A stretch of 64,000 bases of DNA from Planotetraspora thailandica. Its GTDB lineage: Bacteria; Actinomycetota; Actinomycetes; Streptosporangiales; Streptosporangiaceae. The stretch spans positions 34,457-98,456 of the forward strand of contig NZ_BOOR01000042.1 of NCBI RefSeq assembly GCF_016863335.1, written 5' to 3'. Positions 52,400 to 61,128 of this stretch are shown in pieces. A model generated the notes under the pieces. That model did not search any database. It was not told the origin of the DNA and saw only the letters and a list, made by a program, of their open reading frames with translations. The number at the start of each line of letters is the position of its first letter. Within the stretch, counting starts at the first letter, position 1. Both the position numbers and the translations under genes were made by a program.

Positions 52400-55164
52400 C
52401 GGCCCGCAGGATTCCCGGATGGCAGGGCGAGCCGCTGCGGTTCCGCTTCGACGGCCACGAGTACGAGGGGCTGCGCGGCGACACCCTCGCCTCCGCGCTG
52501 CTCGCGGGCGGCGTGCGCACGGTGGCGCAGAGCCCGTCGCTGGACCGCCCCCGGGGGATCTACGCGGCCTGGACGGAGGAGCCCAACGCCCTGGTGCGGA
52601 CCGGCGTCGAGCCGATGGTGCAGGCCACCGTCGTCGAACTCGCCGACGGGCTGGACGCGACGAGCCTGACGGGCCGGGGGCGCCTGAGCGACGAGCCCGA
52701 CACGGGCCGCTACGACGCCGTGCACGCGCACTGTGACGTGCTGGTCGTCGGCGCGGGCCCGGCCGGGCTCGCGGCGGCGACTGCCGCCGCCTCCACCGGC
52801 GCGCGGGTGATCGTCGCCGACGACCGGCCGGTCGCGGGCGGCAGCCTCCCCGACACCGCCGAGACCGTCGGCGGACTGCCGGGCGCGCGGTGGGCGGCGG
52901 AGACCCTGGCCGCCCTGGAGAGCCGCCCCGACGTGCGGGTGCTCACCCGGACCAGCGTGTTCGGCCACTACGACGACAACTACGTGATGGCCGTCGAGCG
53001 CAGGGGCGAGGGGGCCGCGTCGCGCGAGCGGGTGTGGCGCATCCGGGCCAGGCACGTGGTGCTGGCCACCGGAGCCGTCGAGCGGCCCATCGCCTTCGCG
53101 GGCAACGACCGGCCGGGTGTGATGCTCGCCGGGTCCGCCCGCGCCTACGCCAACCGCTACGGCGTGCTGCCCGGCAGCCGGGCCGTGGTGTTCACCACCA
53201 ACGACGGCGCCTACGCCGCCGCCGCGGACCTGTCCGCCGCCGGGGTCGAGATCGCCGCGATCGTCGACGTACGGCAGGCCGGCGGCGCCGCCTGGGACCA
53301 CGAGGTCGTCCCAGGCGAGGTCATCACAGGGCAGGTCGTGACCGGCGTCGGCGGCGAGCGGGAGGTCGCCTCGGTGATCCTCTCCGGCGGGCGCGAGATC
53401 GAGGCCGACCTGCTGCTGGTCTCCGGCGGCTGGAACCCACTGGTCAACCTGTTCAGCCAGGCGGGCGGGGAGCTGCGCTACGACGCGGCCGTCGGATCGT
53501 TCGTCCCCGGGCCTGTACGGCAGGCCGTCGAGGTGGCGGGCGCGGCCCGCGGGGTGTTCACGCTCGCCGGTTGCCTGGAAGACGGGGCGCAGGCCGGGGC
53601 GCGGGCGGCGCGCGCGGCCGGATTCCACGTCGAGGGATCTCCTCAGACGCCGCGCACGCCCGAGGAGGGCCCGGTCACGCCGGCCGAGCACCTGTGGCTC
53701 GTGGAGGCCGCCGACTACGGCACCCACTTCGTGGACCTCCAGCGCGACGTCACGGTCGCCGACGTGATGAAGGCGACCGGGGCGGGCCTGCGCTCGGTCG
53801 AGCACGTCAAGCGGTACACCACCGCGGGGACCGCCCACGACCAGGGAAAACTGTCGGGTCTCCTCACCGGCGCGGTCGTCGCCCACGCCCTCGGCGTGCC
53901 GATCGAGGAGCTCGGCACCACCACGTTCCGCGCGCCGTACGCACCGATCGCCTTCTCCACACTGGCCGGGCGGGACAGGGGCGCGCTGCACGACCCGGTG
54001 CGCACGACCTCTCTGCACGAGTGGCACGCGGCCTACGACGCTCCGTTCGAGAACGTCGGCCAGTGGAAGCGGCCCTGGTACTACCCGCGTGAGGGCGAGG
54101 ACATGGAGGCCGCCGTCCTGCGCGAGTGCCGTGCCGTACGGGAGGCTGTGGGCGCGATGGACGCCTCCACGCTCGGCAAGATCGACGTGCAGGGCCCGGA
54201 CGCCGGGGTGTTCCTGGACCGCGTCTACACGAACATGATGAGCACCCTCAAGGTCGGGGCGATCCGCTACGGCGTGATGTGCCGGGCCGACGGCATGGTC
54301 TTCGACGACGGCACGGTCATCCGGGTGGCCGAGGACCGGTTCCTGGTGACCACGACCACGGGCAACGCGGCGGCGGTGCTCGACTGGATGGAGGAGTGGC
54401 TGCAGACCGAGTGGCCGGAGCTGCGGGTCTTCTGCACCTCGGTCACCGAGCACTGGGCGACGGTCGCCCTCGCCGGGCCGCGTTCTCGCGAGGTGCTCGC
54501 CGGCCTCGCCCCGGATCTCGCGGTGGACGCGGCGAGCTTCCCCTTCATGACATGGCGCGACGCCGAGGTGGCCGGGCTCGCCGCCCGCGTATGCCGGATC
54601 AGCTTCTCCGGCGAGCTCGCCTACGAGATCAACGTGAACGCGTGGGACGGCCTGGCTCTCTGGGAGGCGGTCATGGCCACCGGGGTGGTCACACCGTACG
54701 GGACCGAGACCATGCACGTGCTGCGCGCCGAGAAGGGCTACCCGATCGTCGGCCAGGACACCGACGGCACGGTCACCCCGGCCGACCTCGGCATGGACTG
54801 GGTGGTGTCGAAGAAGAAGGCCGACTTCATCGGCAGGCGGTCGCATCTCCGGGCCGACACGAGCAGGCCCGACCGTAAGCACCTGGTGGGCCTGTTGCCG
54901 CAGGACGGGGCCCGGCTACTGCCGGAGGGCGCCCACCTGGTGGAGACGCCGACGCTGCCCGAGCCGCCGGTGCCCACGCTCGGCCACGTGACCTCCAGCT
55001 ACCGCAGCGCCGCCCTGGGCAGCACCTTCGCGCTCGCCCTGGTCAGCGGCGGGCGGGACAGGATCGGCGAGGTGCTGTACGTCCCGCTGGGCGACGAGCG
55101 GGTGCCCGTCACCGTCACGAGTCACGTCCTCTACGACCCCGAGGGAGCCCGACGCGATGGCTGA
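52396..55164 (+). CDS. soxA: Sarcosine oxidase subunit alpha, 922 aa
   Basis: The GTG overlaps soxD (GTGA). It has an N-terminal [2Fe-2S]-like fold region (IPGWQGEPLRFRFDGHEYEGLRGDTLASALLA). Next is an FAD/NAD domain from about residue 110 (CDVLVVGAGPAGLAAATAAASTGARVIVADDRPVAGG). The C-terminal half is a GcvT-like folate-binding domain (GAMDASTLGKIDVQGPDAGVFLDRVYTN ... EKGYPIVGQDTDGTVTPADLGM). It binds NAD and folate in the heterotetramer. Its stop overlaps soxG by eight bases. Confidence 0.94.
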   Translation: MTARRIPGWQGEPLRFRFDGHEYEGLRGDTLASALLAGGVRTVAQSPSLDRPRGIYAAWTEEPNALVRTGVEPMVQATVVELADGLDATSLTGRGRLSDEPDTGRYDAVHAHCDVLVVGAGPAGLAAATAAASTGARVIVADDRPVAGGSLPDTAETVGGLPGARWAAETLAALESRPDVRVLTRTSVFGHYDDNYVMAVERRGEGAASRERVWRIRARHVVLATGAVERPIAFAGNDRPGVMLAGSARAYANRYGVLPGSRAVVFTTNDGAYAAAADLSAAGVEIAAIVDVRQAGGAAWDHEVVPGEVITGQVVTGVGGEREVASVILSGGREIEADLLLVSGGWNPLVNLFSQAGGELRYDAAVGSFVPGPVRQAVEVAGAARGVFTLAGCLEDGAQAGARAARAAGFHVEGSPQTPRTPEEGPVTPAEHLWLVEAADYGTHFVDLQRDVTVADVMKATGAGLRSVEHVKRYTTAGTAHDQGKLSGLLTGAVVAHALGVPIEELGTTTFRAPYAPIAFSTLAGRDRGALHDPVRTTSLHEWHAAYDAPFENVGQWKRPWYYPREGEDMEAAVLRECRAVREAVGAMDASTLGKIDVQGPDAGVFLDRVYTNMMSTLKVGAIRYGVMCRADGMVFDDGTVIRVAEDRFLVTTTTGNAAAVLDWMEEWLQTEWPELRVFCTSVTEHWATVALAGPRSREVLAGLAPDLAVDAASFPFMTWRDAEVAGLAARVCRISFSGELAYEINVNAWDGLALWEAVMATGVVTPYGTETMHVLRAEKGYPIVGQDTDGTVTPADLGMDWVVSKKKADFIGRRSHLRADTSRPDRKHLVGLLPQDGARLLPEGAHLVETPTLPEPPVPTLGHVTSSYRSAALGSTFALALVSGGRDRIGEVLYVPLGDERVPVTVTSHVLYDPEGARRDG

Positions 55165-55732
55165 GCGACTGAGCCCGCTGGCCCGGTTCACGCCGGTGAC
55201 GACCGACGACCTGCGGATCGCCGAGGTGCCCTTCCTCACGCAGGTCAACCTGCGGGTCGACCCCAAGAGCGGGGCGGCGGCCGACATCGGGCTCGCCCTT
55301 GGGGCGCCGCTGCCGACCGGGCCGGGCACCTATGCGAGCGCGACAGGCTACGACGTGCTGTGGCTGGGCCCCGACGAGTGGCTGGTCGTCGGGGCGCAGG
55401 GCCACGACGTCGAAGGCGTGATCAGGGCGGCGGCCGGGGACGCGCACGTCGGCGTCACCGACGTGTCGGCTCAGCGTACGGTCGTCGCCGTGGACGGCCG
55501 CCGCTCGCGCGACCTGCTGGCGCACGGCTGCGCGCTCGATCTGCATCCCCGGGTCTTCGGCCCGGGGCGCTGCGCGCAGACCATGCTCGCCCGCGCCCAG
55601 GTGGTGCTGACCGCCCGGGAGAGCGACGAGTTCCGCGTGTTCGTGCGCTCCTCGTTCGCGGGATACCTCGCCGCCTGGCTGCTCGACGCGGCCGTCGAGT
55701 ACCTCCCGGATGGGCCGGTCACATCTCGGTGA
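55157..55732 (+). CDS. soxG: Sarcosine oxidase subunit gamma, 191 aa
   Basis: The ATG overlaps the soxA stop (ATGGCTGA). It is a GcvT-like single domain with LTQVNLRVDPKS, LWLGPDEWLVVG, VTDVSAQRTVVAVDG and SSFAGYLAAWLLDAAVEY. It is the last gene of the run from the dimethylglycine oxidase; no terminator is visible before its convergent neighbour, which it overlaps by 14 bp. Confidence 0.91.
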   Translation: MAERLSPLARFTPVTTDDLRIAEVPFLTQVNLRVDPKSGAAADIGLALGAPLPTGPGTYASATGYDVLWLGPDEWLVVGAQGHDVEGVIRAAAGDAHVGVTDVSAQRTVVAVDGRRSRDLLAHGCALDLHPRVFGPGRCAQTMLARAQVVLTARESDEFRVFVRSSFAGYLAAWLLDAAVEYLPDGPVTSR

Positions 55733-56156
55733 GCGTGTTGCGGAGCGACCGCATGACGTCGGAGCGCCAGCCCTTGCCCATGTTCGTGAACGCGAACTCC
55801 TGAGCCGGGTCGCCGAGGTCGAAGCCCGCGTGCTCGACGAACAGCCGGGTGCCCTGGCCCTCGGCGACCAGCCTCCAGGTGACCGTGGTGTCGAGCGCTC
55901 CGCCGCCCCAGCTGATGCGCAGCAGCCGCTCCTGGTCGATCTCCAGCACCTCGCAGCCGACGACGCCGTCGAAGCCGACCTCCGGGATCGGCCGGGTGGT
56001 GAAGGTGAACCGGTGCCCGACGACGGGCTTGAAGTCGTTCGGCATCAGCCATCGAGCAAGCAGATCCGGATCGGTCAGCGCACGCCACACCTTCGCGGGC
56101 GGGTGCGGCAGGAACTCGTCGACCTCGATCGACTCACGGTCGGGTGCCATGGTCAC
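55719..56156 (-). CDS. SRPBCC/AHSA1-like protein, 145 aa
   Basis: The GTG at 56156 is favoured because GAGGAGG lies six bases before it; longer starts run into this site. It is a Bet v 1-like fold: SIEVDEFLPHPPAKVWRALTDPDLLARWLMPNDF and TVTWRLVAEGQGTRLFVEHAGFD. It is of the type often encoded directly after an ArsR regulator, where the START-like domain may bind a hydrophobic ligand. The ArsR gene overlaps it, so they are co-expressed. Its 3' end overlaps soxG. Confidence 0.84.
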   Translation of the reverse strand: MTMAPDRESIEVDEFLPHPPAKVWRALTDPDLLARWLMPNDFKPVVGHRFTFTTRPIPEVGFDGVVGCEVLEIDQERLLRISWGGGALDTTVTWRLVAEGQGTRLFVEHAGFDLGDPAQEFAFTNMGKGWRSDVMRSLRNTLTEM

Positions 56157-56472
56157 TGTCATCCTCCTCGTCCAGCAGCTCACGCAGGCCGGCGAGCCTG
56201 TCCCGCCAGAACCTCTCGTACGGCGTGAGCCAGCGCGACACTTCCATCAGTGGTTCCGCCTCCAGCCGGTAAAGCCTCTGCCTGCCGCTGCGCTGCTCGC
56301 TCACCAGCCCTGCCTCCCGCAGCACCTTCAGGTGCTCCGAGACGCTCGGGCGGCTCATCGCGAAGTGGGAGGCCAGGTCGTTCACCGACCGCGGCCCGCC
56401 CAGCAGGAGCGCCGTCAGCTCTCGGCGCACCGGACTGGCGAGCGCGGCGAACACGTCGGTCTCCGCCGTCAT
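56134..56472 (-). CDS. ArsR-family regulator, 112 aa
   Basis: The ATG at 56472 gives MTAETDVFAALASPVRRELTALLLGGPRSVNDLASHFAMSRPSVSEHLKVLREAGLVSEQRSGRQRLYRLEAEPL. This is a complete winged helix without the usual metal-binding Cys pairs, so it is probably not metal-responsive. It belongs to the subgroup paired with SRPBCC proteins. Two CGTAGG-N6-CCTACG sites 25 bp apart lie upstream and probably give autoregulation and control of the divergent gene at 56603. Confidence 0.87.
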   Translation of the reverse strand: MTAETDVFAALASPVRRELTALLLGGPRSVNDLASHFAMSRPSVSEHLKVLREAGLVSEQRSGRQRLYRLEAEPLMEVSRWLTPYERFWRDRLAGLRELLDEEDDSDHGTRP

Positions 56473-56505
56473 GTGCCCACGTCCTGTGTCATGGGGCCAA
56501 ATATA

Positions 56506-56523
56506 CGTAGGGAATATCCTACG
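56506..56523. promoter_or_regulatory. ArsR operator candidate, site 1
   Basis: CGTAGG-N6-CCTACG palindrome, 34 bp upstream of the arsR ATG. Confidence 0.65.
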
Positions 56524-56530
56524 TGTCAAT

Positions 56531-56548
56531 CGTAGGCAATCTCCTACG
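56531..56548. promoter_or_regulatory. ArsR operator candidate, site 2
   Basis: Second CGTAGG-N6-CCTACG palindrome with the same spacing, exactly 25 bp after site 1 and 55 bp before the ATG of the divergent gene. Confidence 0.65.
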
Positions 56549-56602
56549 CGTCATCGGCAGCCCCCGGTCGAGTCTCCCGCCTGAACTCGGCATGATGGAG
56601 AC

Positions 56603-57331
56603 ATGGAACGGCGGGAACTCGACCTGCGCGTCGCGGAGGAGCTGTGGTTGTTCCTCCCGCCCAGCCTGCGGCGCGCCGAACTGCGCCTCCCCTACGACGG
56701 CACGTCGTCGCTCGGGCACGTGGTCGAGTCGGCCGGCGTCCCGCTCCCGGAGATCGGTTCGCTGCTCGCCTGCGGCAGGCCGGTCACGCCGTCGTACTGC
56801 CCGGACCCGGCCGACGTCGTCGACGTCCTCGGAATGCCGCGTCCGCAGCGGGTTCCGGCTCCCCTGTTCGTCCTCGACGTCCACCTCGGCACACTCGCCC
56901 GGCGGTTGCGCCTGGTCGGCGTCGACACCGCCTACCGGAACGACCTTGACGACGACGCGCTGATCAGGCAGGCGAACGACGAATCGAGGGTGCTGCTCAC
57001 CAAGGACCGCCGGCTGCTGTGCCGCAGGGGCCTGTGGCTCGGCGCCTACGTCCGCGGCTCCCGACCGGACGATCAGCTCGGCGACGTGCTCGCTCGTTTC
57101 GCTCCGCCGCTCGCCCCCTGGACGAGGTGCACGGCGTGCAACGGCCACCTGTCGCCCGTCGGCAAGGCCGAGATCGAACATGCCCTGCCGCCGGGGACCA
57201 GGCGCAGCTACGACGCATTCGCCCGCTGCCTCGCCTGCGGCCACGTCTACTGGCGCGGAGCGCACGGGAACCGCCTGAAGGCGATCGTGGACAGGGCGTC
57301 ACGCATCGTCTCCCTCGACCGGGCCGGCTGA
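56603..57331 (+). CDS. Mut7-C RNase domain protein, 242 aa
   Basis: ATG with GATGGAG upstream. The N-terminal 85 residues are a ubiquitin-like segment (LRLPYDGTSSLGHVVESAGVPLPEIGSLLACGRPVTPSYCPDPADVVDV). The Mut7-C PIN-like domain follows (FVLDVHLGTLARRLRLVGVDTAYRN, LLTKDRRLLCRRG), with acidic residues for metal. A C-terminal zinc ribbon has CTACNG and CLACGHVYW. Such proteins are predicted RNases. It is divergent from the ArsR/SRPBCC pair and may share the two operators. Confidence 0.86.
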   Translation: MERRELDLRVAEELWLFLPPSLRRAELRLPYDGTSSLGHVVESAGVPLPEIGSLLACGRPVTPSYCPDPADVVDVLGMPRPQRVPAPLFVLDVHLGTLARRLRLVGVDTAYRNDLDDDALIRQANDESRVLLTKDRRLLCRRGLWLGAYVRGSRPDDQLGDVLARFAPPLAPWTRCTACNGHLSPVGKAEIEHALPPGTRRSYDAFARCLACGHVYWRGAHGNRLKAIVDRASRIVSLDRAG

Positions 57332-57404
57332 GCCGTACCGCGGACTGTTTGCTGGTCATTCGTCGGGGAACGCGAACAACGTGCAGTACTGAGGGGAGGG
57401 TCCG

Positions 57405-57653
57405 ATGGTGCTCGTCGATCGGGAATGCGTCCGGCGGCTCCTCGAGTCGGCCGACCCGAATGTCGCCCTGGTGTTCAAGCGAGGCAGTTGCGTGATCCTG
57501 CCCATCGACCAGATCGAGGACAGGTGCAGGACGATGGTGATCGTCCGCCGGGCGGACATCCCGGACATACGCGCGGGCCGGCCGGTGACCGAGGAGCGGA
57601 TCGAGTCTCTGGCGTGGTGCTTCGACAACATGGCCCGTGACCTCGGCGACTGA
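57405..57653 (+). CDS. Hypothetical protein, 82 aa
   Basis: ATG with GAGGGGAGGG upstream. It is a soluble small protein (MVLVDRECVRRLLESADPNVALVFKRGSCVILPIDQIEDRCRTMVIVRRADIPDIRAG) with three Cys and a beta-rich centre; no signal peptide. I do not recognise the family. It lies 73 bp after the Mut7-C gene and before a bidirectional terminator, so it may be the second gene of that transcript. Confidence 0.65.
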   Translation: MVLVDRECVRRLLESADPNVALVFKRGSCVILPIDQIEDRCRTMVIVRRADIPDIRAGRPVTEERIESLAWCFDNMARDLGD

Positions 57654-57692
57654 ATCGGCTGATCTCACTGTTTCGGTGGAGCGATGGAGGCG

Positions 57693-57721
57693 CCCCGGCC
57701 TGCCCCTCTGGCGGGCCGGGG
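57693..57721. terminator. Bidirectional terminator between 57405 gene and ABC permease
   Basis: Stem CCCCGGCC / GGCCGGGG continued by GCC/GGC after a T-G mismatch, 5-nt loop. Confidence 0.75.
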
Positions 57722-57736
57722 AGATCAGCGCTCCAG

Positions 57737-58714
57737 CTACGCGATACGGGTGCGGATCTGCCGGATCGCCAGGTAGAGCAGCACGGCGGCCAGGGCCGTG
57801 AACAGGCCGGCCTCGATGAACTGGATCGGCCAGAAGTTGCCACCCGGCTGGTAGAGCTGGAAGTTGTAGGCGCCGGGGCCGAAGGCCGCGCACGGTCCAT
57901 TCGGATTGCCGGCCACGGCGGGGGCGCACTGGATCTGCTGGTTGGCCGCCACCACCTTGCCCGACGCGTCCTTGATCCCGACCGAGTAGATCCAGTCCCC
58001 GAGGGTCGAATTGGGCCGGATCTGGCCGATCACGGGGTAGGTGCGCTCGCTGATCGGCAGGAAATGCGCCCTCACTCCGAGGAGCAGGACGAAGCGCAGC
58101 GCCAGGAATCCGATGAGCGCCGCCGCCATGGCCGGCAGCACCCGTCGCCATACCGTGCCGGCGAAGATTCCGAGCGCCACCGCGTAGAGCGTGTACGCCA
58201 CGGGCGCGACGCCCTGCACGTCGAAGTTGAGTTCGGCCAGGCGCCCCTGCCCTGCCTGGCTGAGCGGTTCGAGCCACCAGGAGAGCAGCAGCGCGTAGCA
58301 GACGGAGACGATCAGCGTGCCGGCGAGGACAAGCCCGAATTTGACCAGCGCCCAGCGCAGCCGGCTCACTCCCTGGGTCCAGACCAGCCGGTGGGTGCCC
58401 TGCTCCAGTTCGCGGGCGACCAGCGGGGCTCCCCAGAACAGCCCCACCAGCAGCGGGAGGAAGACGGACAGCATGCCGAGGGTGGCCATCGTGCCGTATT
58501 GGTTGGTGAACACGCTCGACAGCGAGTCGCAGTCGGCGCCGGGCTTCAGGAACTCCGCGGTGCCGAGCTTGCGCAGGCATTCGGCGAGACCGCTGTCGGT
58601 GAAGGTGTGGTGCATGGAGATCCCGGTCGGGACCAGCAGGGCGGCGAGCACCGCGAGCCCTACCACGGCGAACAGCCCCTGCTTGCGGTGTTGCCGCCAG
58701 GCCAGCCAGATCAT
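57737..58714 (-). CDS. ABC transporter permease, 325 aa
   Basis: The ATG at 58714 overlaps the ATPase stop (ATGA). Six hydrophobic stretches are seen: near 11-32, 83-107, 127-150, 170-190, 195-215 and 300-318. An extracytoplasmic loop with four Cys near 50-62 and 260-285 lies between. It matches ABC-2-type permeases of YtrA-regulated transporters. It forms an exporter with the ATPase upstream; the substrate is unknown, but YtrA-type systems respond to cell-envelope antibiotics in Bacillus. Confidence 0.83.
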   Translation of the reverse strand: MIWLAWRQHRKQGLFAVVGLAVLAALLVPTGISMHHTFTDSGLAECLRKLGTAEFLKPGADCDSLSSVFTNQYGTMATLGMLSVFLPLLVGLFWGAPLVARELEQGTHRLVWTQGVSRLRWALVKFGLVLAGTLIVSVCYALLLSWWLEPLSQAGQGRLAELNFDVQGVAPVAYTLYAVALGIFAGTVWRRVLPAMAAALIGFLALRFVLLLGVRAHFLPISERTYPVIGQIRPNSTLGDWIYSVGIKDASGKVVAANQQIQCAPAVAGNPNGPCAAFGPGAYNFQLYQPGGNFWPIQFIEAGLFTALAAVLLYLAIRQIRTRIA

Positions 58715-59595
58715 TGCGCGACTCCTAATATGGCGCGGCCGGGGGCCGGGTACGCGAGGTAGGCCAGGACGAGGTCTTCCAAGGTGACGTCGTGCACCGA
58801 CCAAGCCGGATCGAGGATCGGCCCGTCGGTGCGGACCAGCAACGTGGTCTGCTTGTCGGTGTGGCTCTCCCGGACGATCTCGGACACGCCGGCGATGCTC
58901 GCTCGTTCCCGGCGCGGACCGACCAGCGTCTTGTGCTCGCTCACCAACTCGTCCACGCCGCCGAGCAGTTGCACATGCGCGGCCTGCAGCACGATCAGGT
59001 AGTCGCAGACCCGTTCCAGGTCGCCGAGCAGGTGGGAGGAGAGCAACACGGTGGTCTCGCCATCCGCCACGCTGCCCATCAGCACCTGCATGAACTCGCG
59101 GCGGGCCAGCGGGTCCAGGCTCGCCACCGGTTCGTCGAGCAGGAGCAACTCGGGCCGCTTGGCGAGGGCCAGCGCCAGGGCGACCTGAGCGCGCTGGCCG
59201 CCTGACAACTCGCCGGTCCGGCGGTCCAGCGGGATGCCGAGCCGCTCCACCCGCTCCCGGGCCAGCGAGGTGTCCCAGCGGCGGTTGAGCTTCGCGCCCA
59301 TGGTGATCAGCTCGGTAGCGGTGAAGTCCGGGTAGAGCGGAGTGTCCTGGGCGACGAAGCCGATGCGGTCCATCAGGTCGCGGTTGCCGCCGGGGCTTTG
59401 ACCCAGCACCCGCAGGGTGCCCTCGGTCGGGCGCAGCAGTCCGACGGCCATGTTCAGCAGGGTGGACTTGCCCGCGCCGTTGGGGCCGACAAGGGCGGCG
59501 ATCCGCCCGGCGGGCAGATGCAGCGAGCAGTCTCGCAGCGCCCAGTTCCGCCGGTACCGCTTGCCGAGGCCGTGGGCCTCCAAGGCCATGCTCAC
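58711..59595 (-). CDS. ABC transporter ATP-binding protein, 294 aa
   Basis: GTG start overlapping the GntR stop (GTGA). Walker A GPNGAGKST, signature LSGGQRAQVALALAL, Walker B LLLLDEPVASLDP and switch His in LLSSHLL are all present. The C-terminal 80 residues form an extra regulatory domain. It is the middle gene of the GntR-ATPase-permease operon. Confidence 0.92.
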   Translation of the reverse strand: MSMALEAHGLGKRYRRNWALRDCSLHLPAGRIAALVGPNGAGKSTLLNMAVGLLRPTEGTLRVLGQSPGGNRDLMDRIGFVAQDTPLYPDFTATELITMGAKLNRRWDTSLARERVERLGIPLDRRTGELSGGQRAQVALALALAKRPELLLLDEPVASLDPLARREFMQVLMGSVADGETTVLLSSHLLGDLERVCDYLIVLQAAHVQLLGGVDELVSEHKTLVGPRRERASIAGVSEIVRESHTDKQTTLLVRTDGPILDPAWSVHDVTLEDLVLAYLAYPAPGRAILGVAQ

Positions 59596-59999
59596 GCTAT
59601 TTCCTCCCTCGTCTCGTCGTTTCGAAAGGTGGCGCGCATCGTGGTCTGGATCAGCGCGACCACGTCCTCCTCTTCCAGACCCGCCTTATGGGCCCTACGC
59701 AGCCAGGCGACCAGTTCGCGGCGCAGCTCGGCCTGACCGGCCAGCGTGGGACCCGCCAGGGTGCGCCGGACGAATGTGCCCACGCCCGGCCGCCCCTCGA
59801 CCAGCCCTTCCGCCTCCAGGTGGCGGTAGGCCTTCAACACCGTGTTGGGGTTGATCGCCAGCGACTCGGCCACGTCGCGCACTTTGGGCAGCTGGTCTCC
59901 GGGCTCGATCAACCCGGTCCGCAGGCCTTGTTTGACCTGCTGAACGAGCTGCATGTACGGCGCCGCCTGGGAGTAGCCGTCGAGTAGGAACTCGATCAC
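59592..59999 (-). CDS. YtrA-family GntR regulator, 135 aa
   Basis: GTG start with GGGAGG upstream. It is a short GntR protein: winged helix only (MQLVQQVKQGLRTGLIEPGDQLPKVRDVAESLAINPNTVLKAYRHLEAEGLVEGRPGVGTFV) plus a small helical dimerisation tail. This is the YtrA subfamily that represses its own ABC transporter operon. A perfect 12-bp inverted repeat 16 bp upstream is the expected operator. Confidence 0.9.
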   Translation of the reverse strand: MIEFLLDGYSQAAPYMQLVQQVKQGLRTGLIEPGDQLPKVRDVAESLAINPNTVLKAYRHLEAEGLVEGRPGVGTFVRRTLAGPTLAGQAELRRELVAWLRRAHKAGLEEEDVVALIQTTMRATFRNDETREEIA

Positions 60000-60015
60000 A
60001 GGGAAAACCTCCCTT

Positions 60016-60043
60016 CTATTGTCCTATGACAATAGGACAATAG
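60016..60043. promoter_or_regulatory. YtrA operator: perfect 12-bp inverted repeat
   Basis: Arms CTATTGTCCTAT and ATAGGACAATAG around GACA. AT-rich in a high-GC background and located directly upstream of the regulator start, so it probably overlaps the promoter. Confidence 0.8.
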
Positions 60044-60107
60044 AACAGCCCGGAGCCTGCGCCCGTCAAGGGATGGCCTCACGGACGCAGGCGTGAGCCG
60101 CGAAACA

Positions 60108-61115
60108 TCAGCCGGAGGAGTCGTACGGCATGCGGTGCTGGAGGCGGAAGAGCCAGATCAGCGACGGCACCACGAGCAGCGCGCCCACCAAGGCCACGAC
60201 CAGCACCGTCGTGGTGACCTCGGGCCGCGCGGCCGCCGCGGAGACGGTCAGCCGGGGCGGCAACATCAGCGGATATTGGGCGACCGGCCATCCCCACATG
60301 ACGGCGGCGACGGCGAGCACGGCGGCGCCCCGCACGAGCAGGTAGCGGCGCAGCCAGAGCAGCGCGATCGAGGCCACCCCGAGTACGGCACTGGCCACGA
60401 CGAGCGGAAACGCCCGCCCGGTCAGGCCGGAGAACAGTCTCGGGGCGTCCAAGTGGAGCACCGCGATTCCGGCGAGCGCGACGACGCCGACGGCCACGGC
60501 CGCGACCAGGGCCTTGCGGCGGAACGCTTCTGCCAGCTCCGCCCGCCCGGCCCGCACGGCGTCGTCGCACAGGAAGGCGGCGGCCAGATAGGCGCAGACG
60601 CCGACGGCGAGCACGCCGCCGAGCAGCGAGGTCGGGTTGACCCAGCCGGTCACCAGGTCACCCGCGGCCAGGCCCGGCGGCACGCGACCCGAGGCGATGC
60701 CACCCGCGACGACGCCGAGGAAGAAGGGCGTGAAGACCGACGACAGGGCGAACGCCCCGCCGAACAGGCGCTGCTGCCACAGCTCGGTGCTGGCCTTGCG
60801 GAAGGCGAAGGCGGCTCCGCGGGCGATGACGCCGAGCGCGGCGAGCGTCAGCGGAATGTAGAGGGTCGACATCACCGAGGCGAACACCACGGGGAAGCCG
60901 GTCCACAGCAGCACGAGCACGAAGATCAGCCAGACGTGGTTGGCCTCCCAGACCGGACCGATCGCATGCTCGATGAGCCGCCGCTGCGGCATGCCCGTAC
61001 GGCTGCGCCCGGCGAGCAGGTCGAGGACGCCGGCGCCGAAGTCGGCCCCGCCCAGCAGCGCGTAGGCGGTGAGCGCGACCCACATCACCGCCAGCAGAGC
61101 CTGCGCGCTGTCCAT
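60108..61115 (-). CDS. cydB: Cytochrome bd oxidase subunit II, 335 aa
   Basis: About eight membrane helices. It opens ALLAVMWVALTAYALLGGADFGAGVLDLLAG and has IGPVWEANHVWLIFVLVLLWTGFPVVFA, the standard CydB signatures. The rest is hydrophobic with FRLQHRM at the end. It is the structural partner of CydA, encoded 13 bp upstream. No cydDC assembly genes are nearby; these are often elsewhere in actinobacteria. Confidence 0.92.
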   Translation of the reverse strand: MDSAQALLAVMWVALTAYALLGGADFGAGVLDLLAGRSRTGMPQRRLIEHAIGPVWEANHVWLIFVLVLLWTGFPVVFASVMSTLYIPLTLAALGVIARGAAFAFRKASTELWQQRLFGGAFALSSVFTPFFLGVVAGGIASGRVPPGLAAGDLVTGWVNPTSLLGGVLAVGVCAYLAAAFLCDDAVRAGRAELAEAFRRKALVAAVAVGVVALAGIAVLHLDAPRLFSGLTGRAFPLVVASAVLGVASIALLWLRRYLLVRGAAVLAVAAVMWGWPVAQYPLMLPPRLTVSAAAARPEVTTTVLVVALVGALLVVPSLIWLFRLQHRMPYDSSG

Positions 61116-61128
61116 CAGCAGTCGTCCA

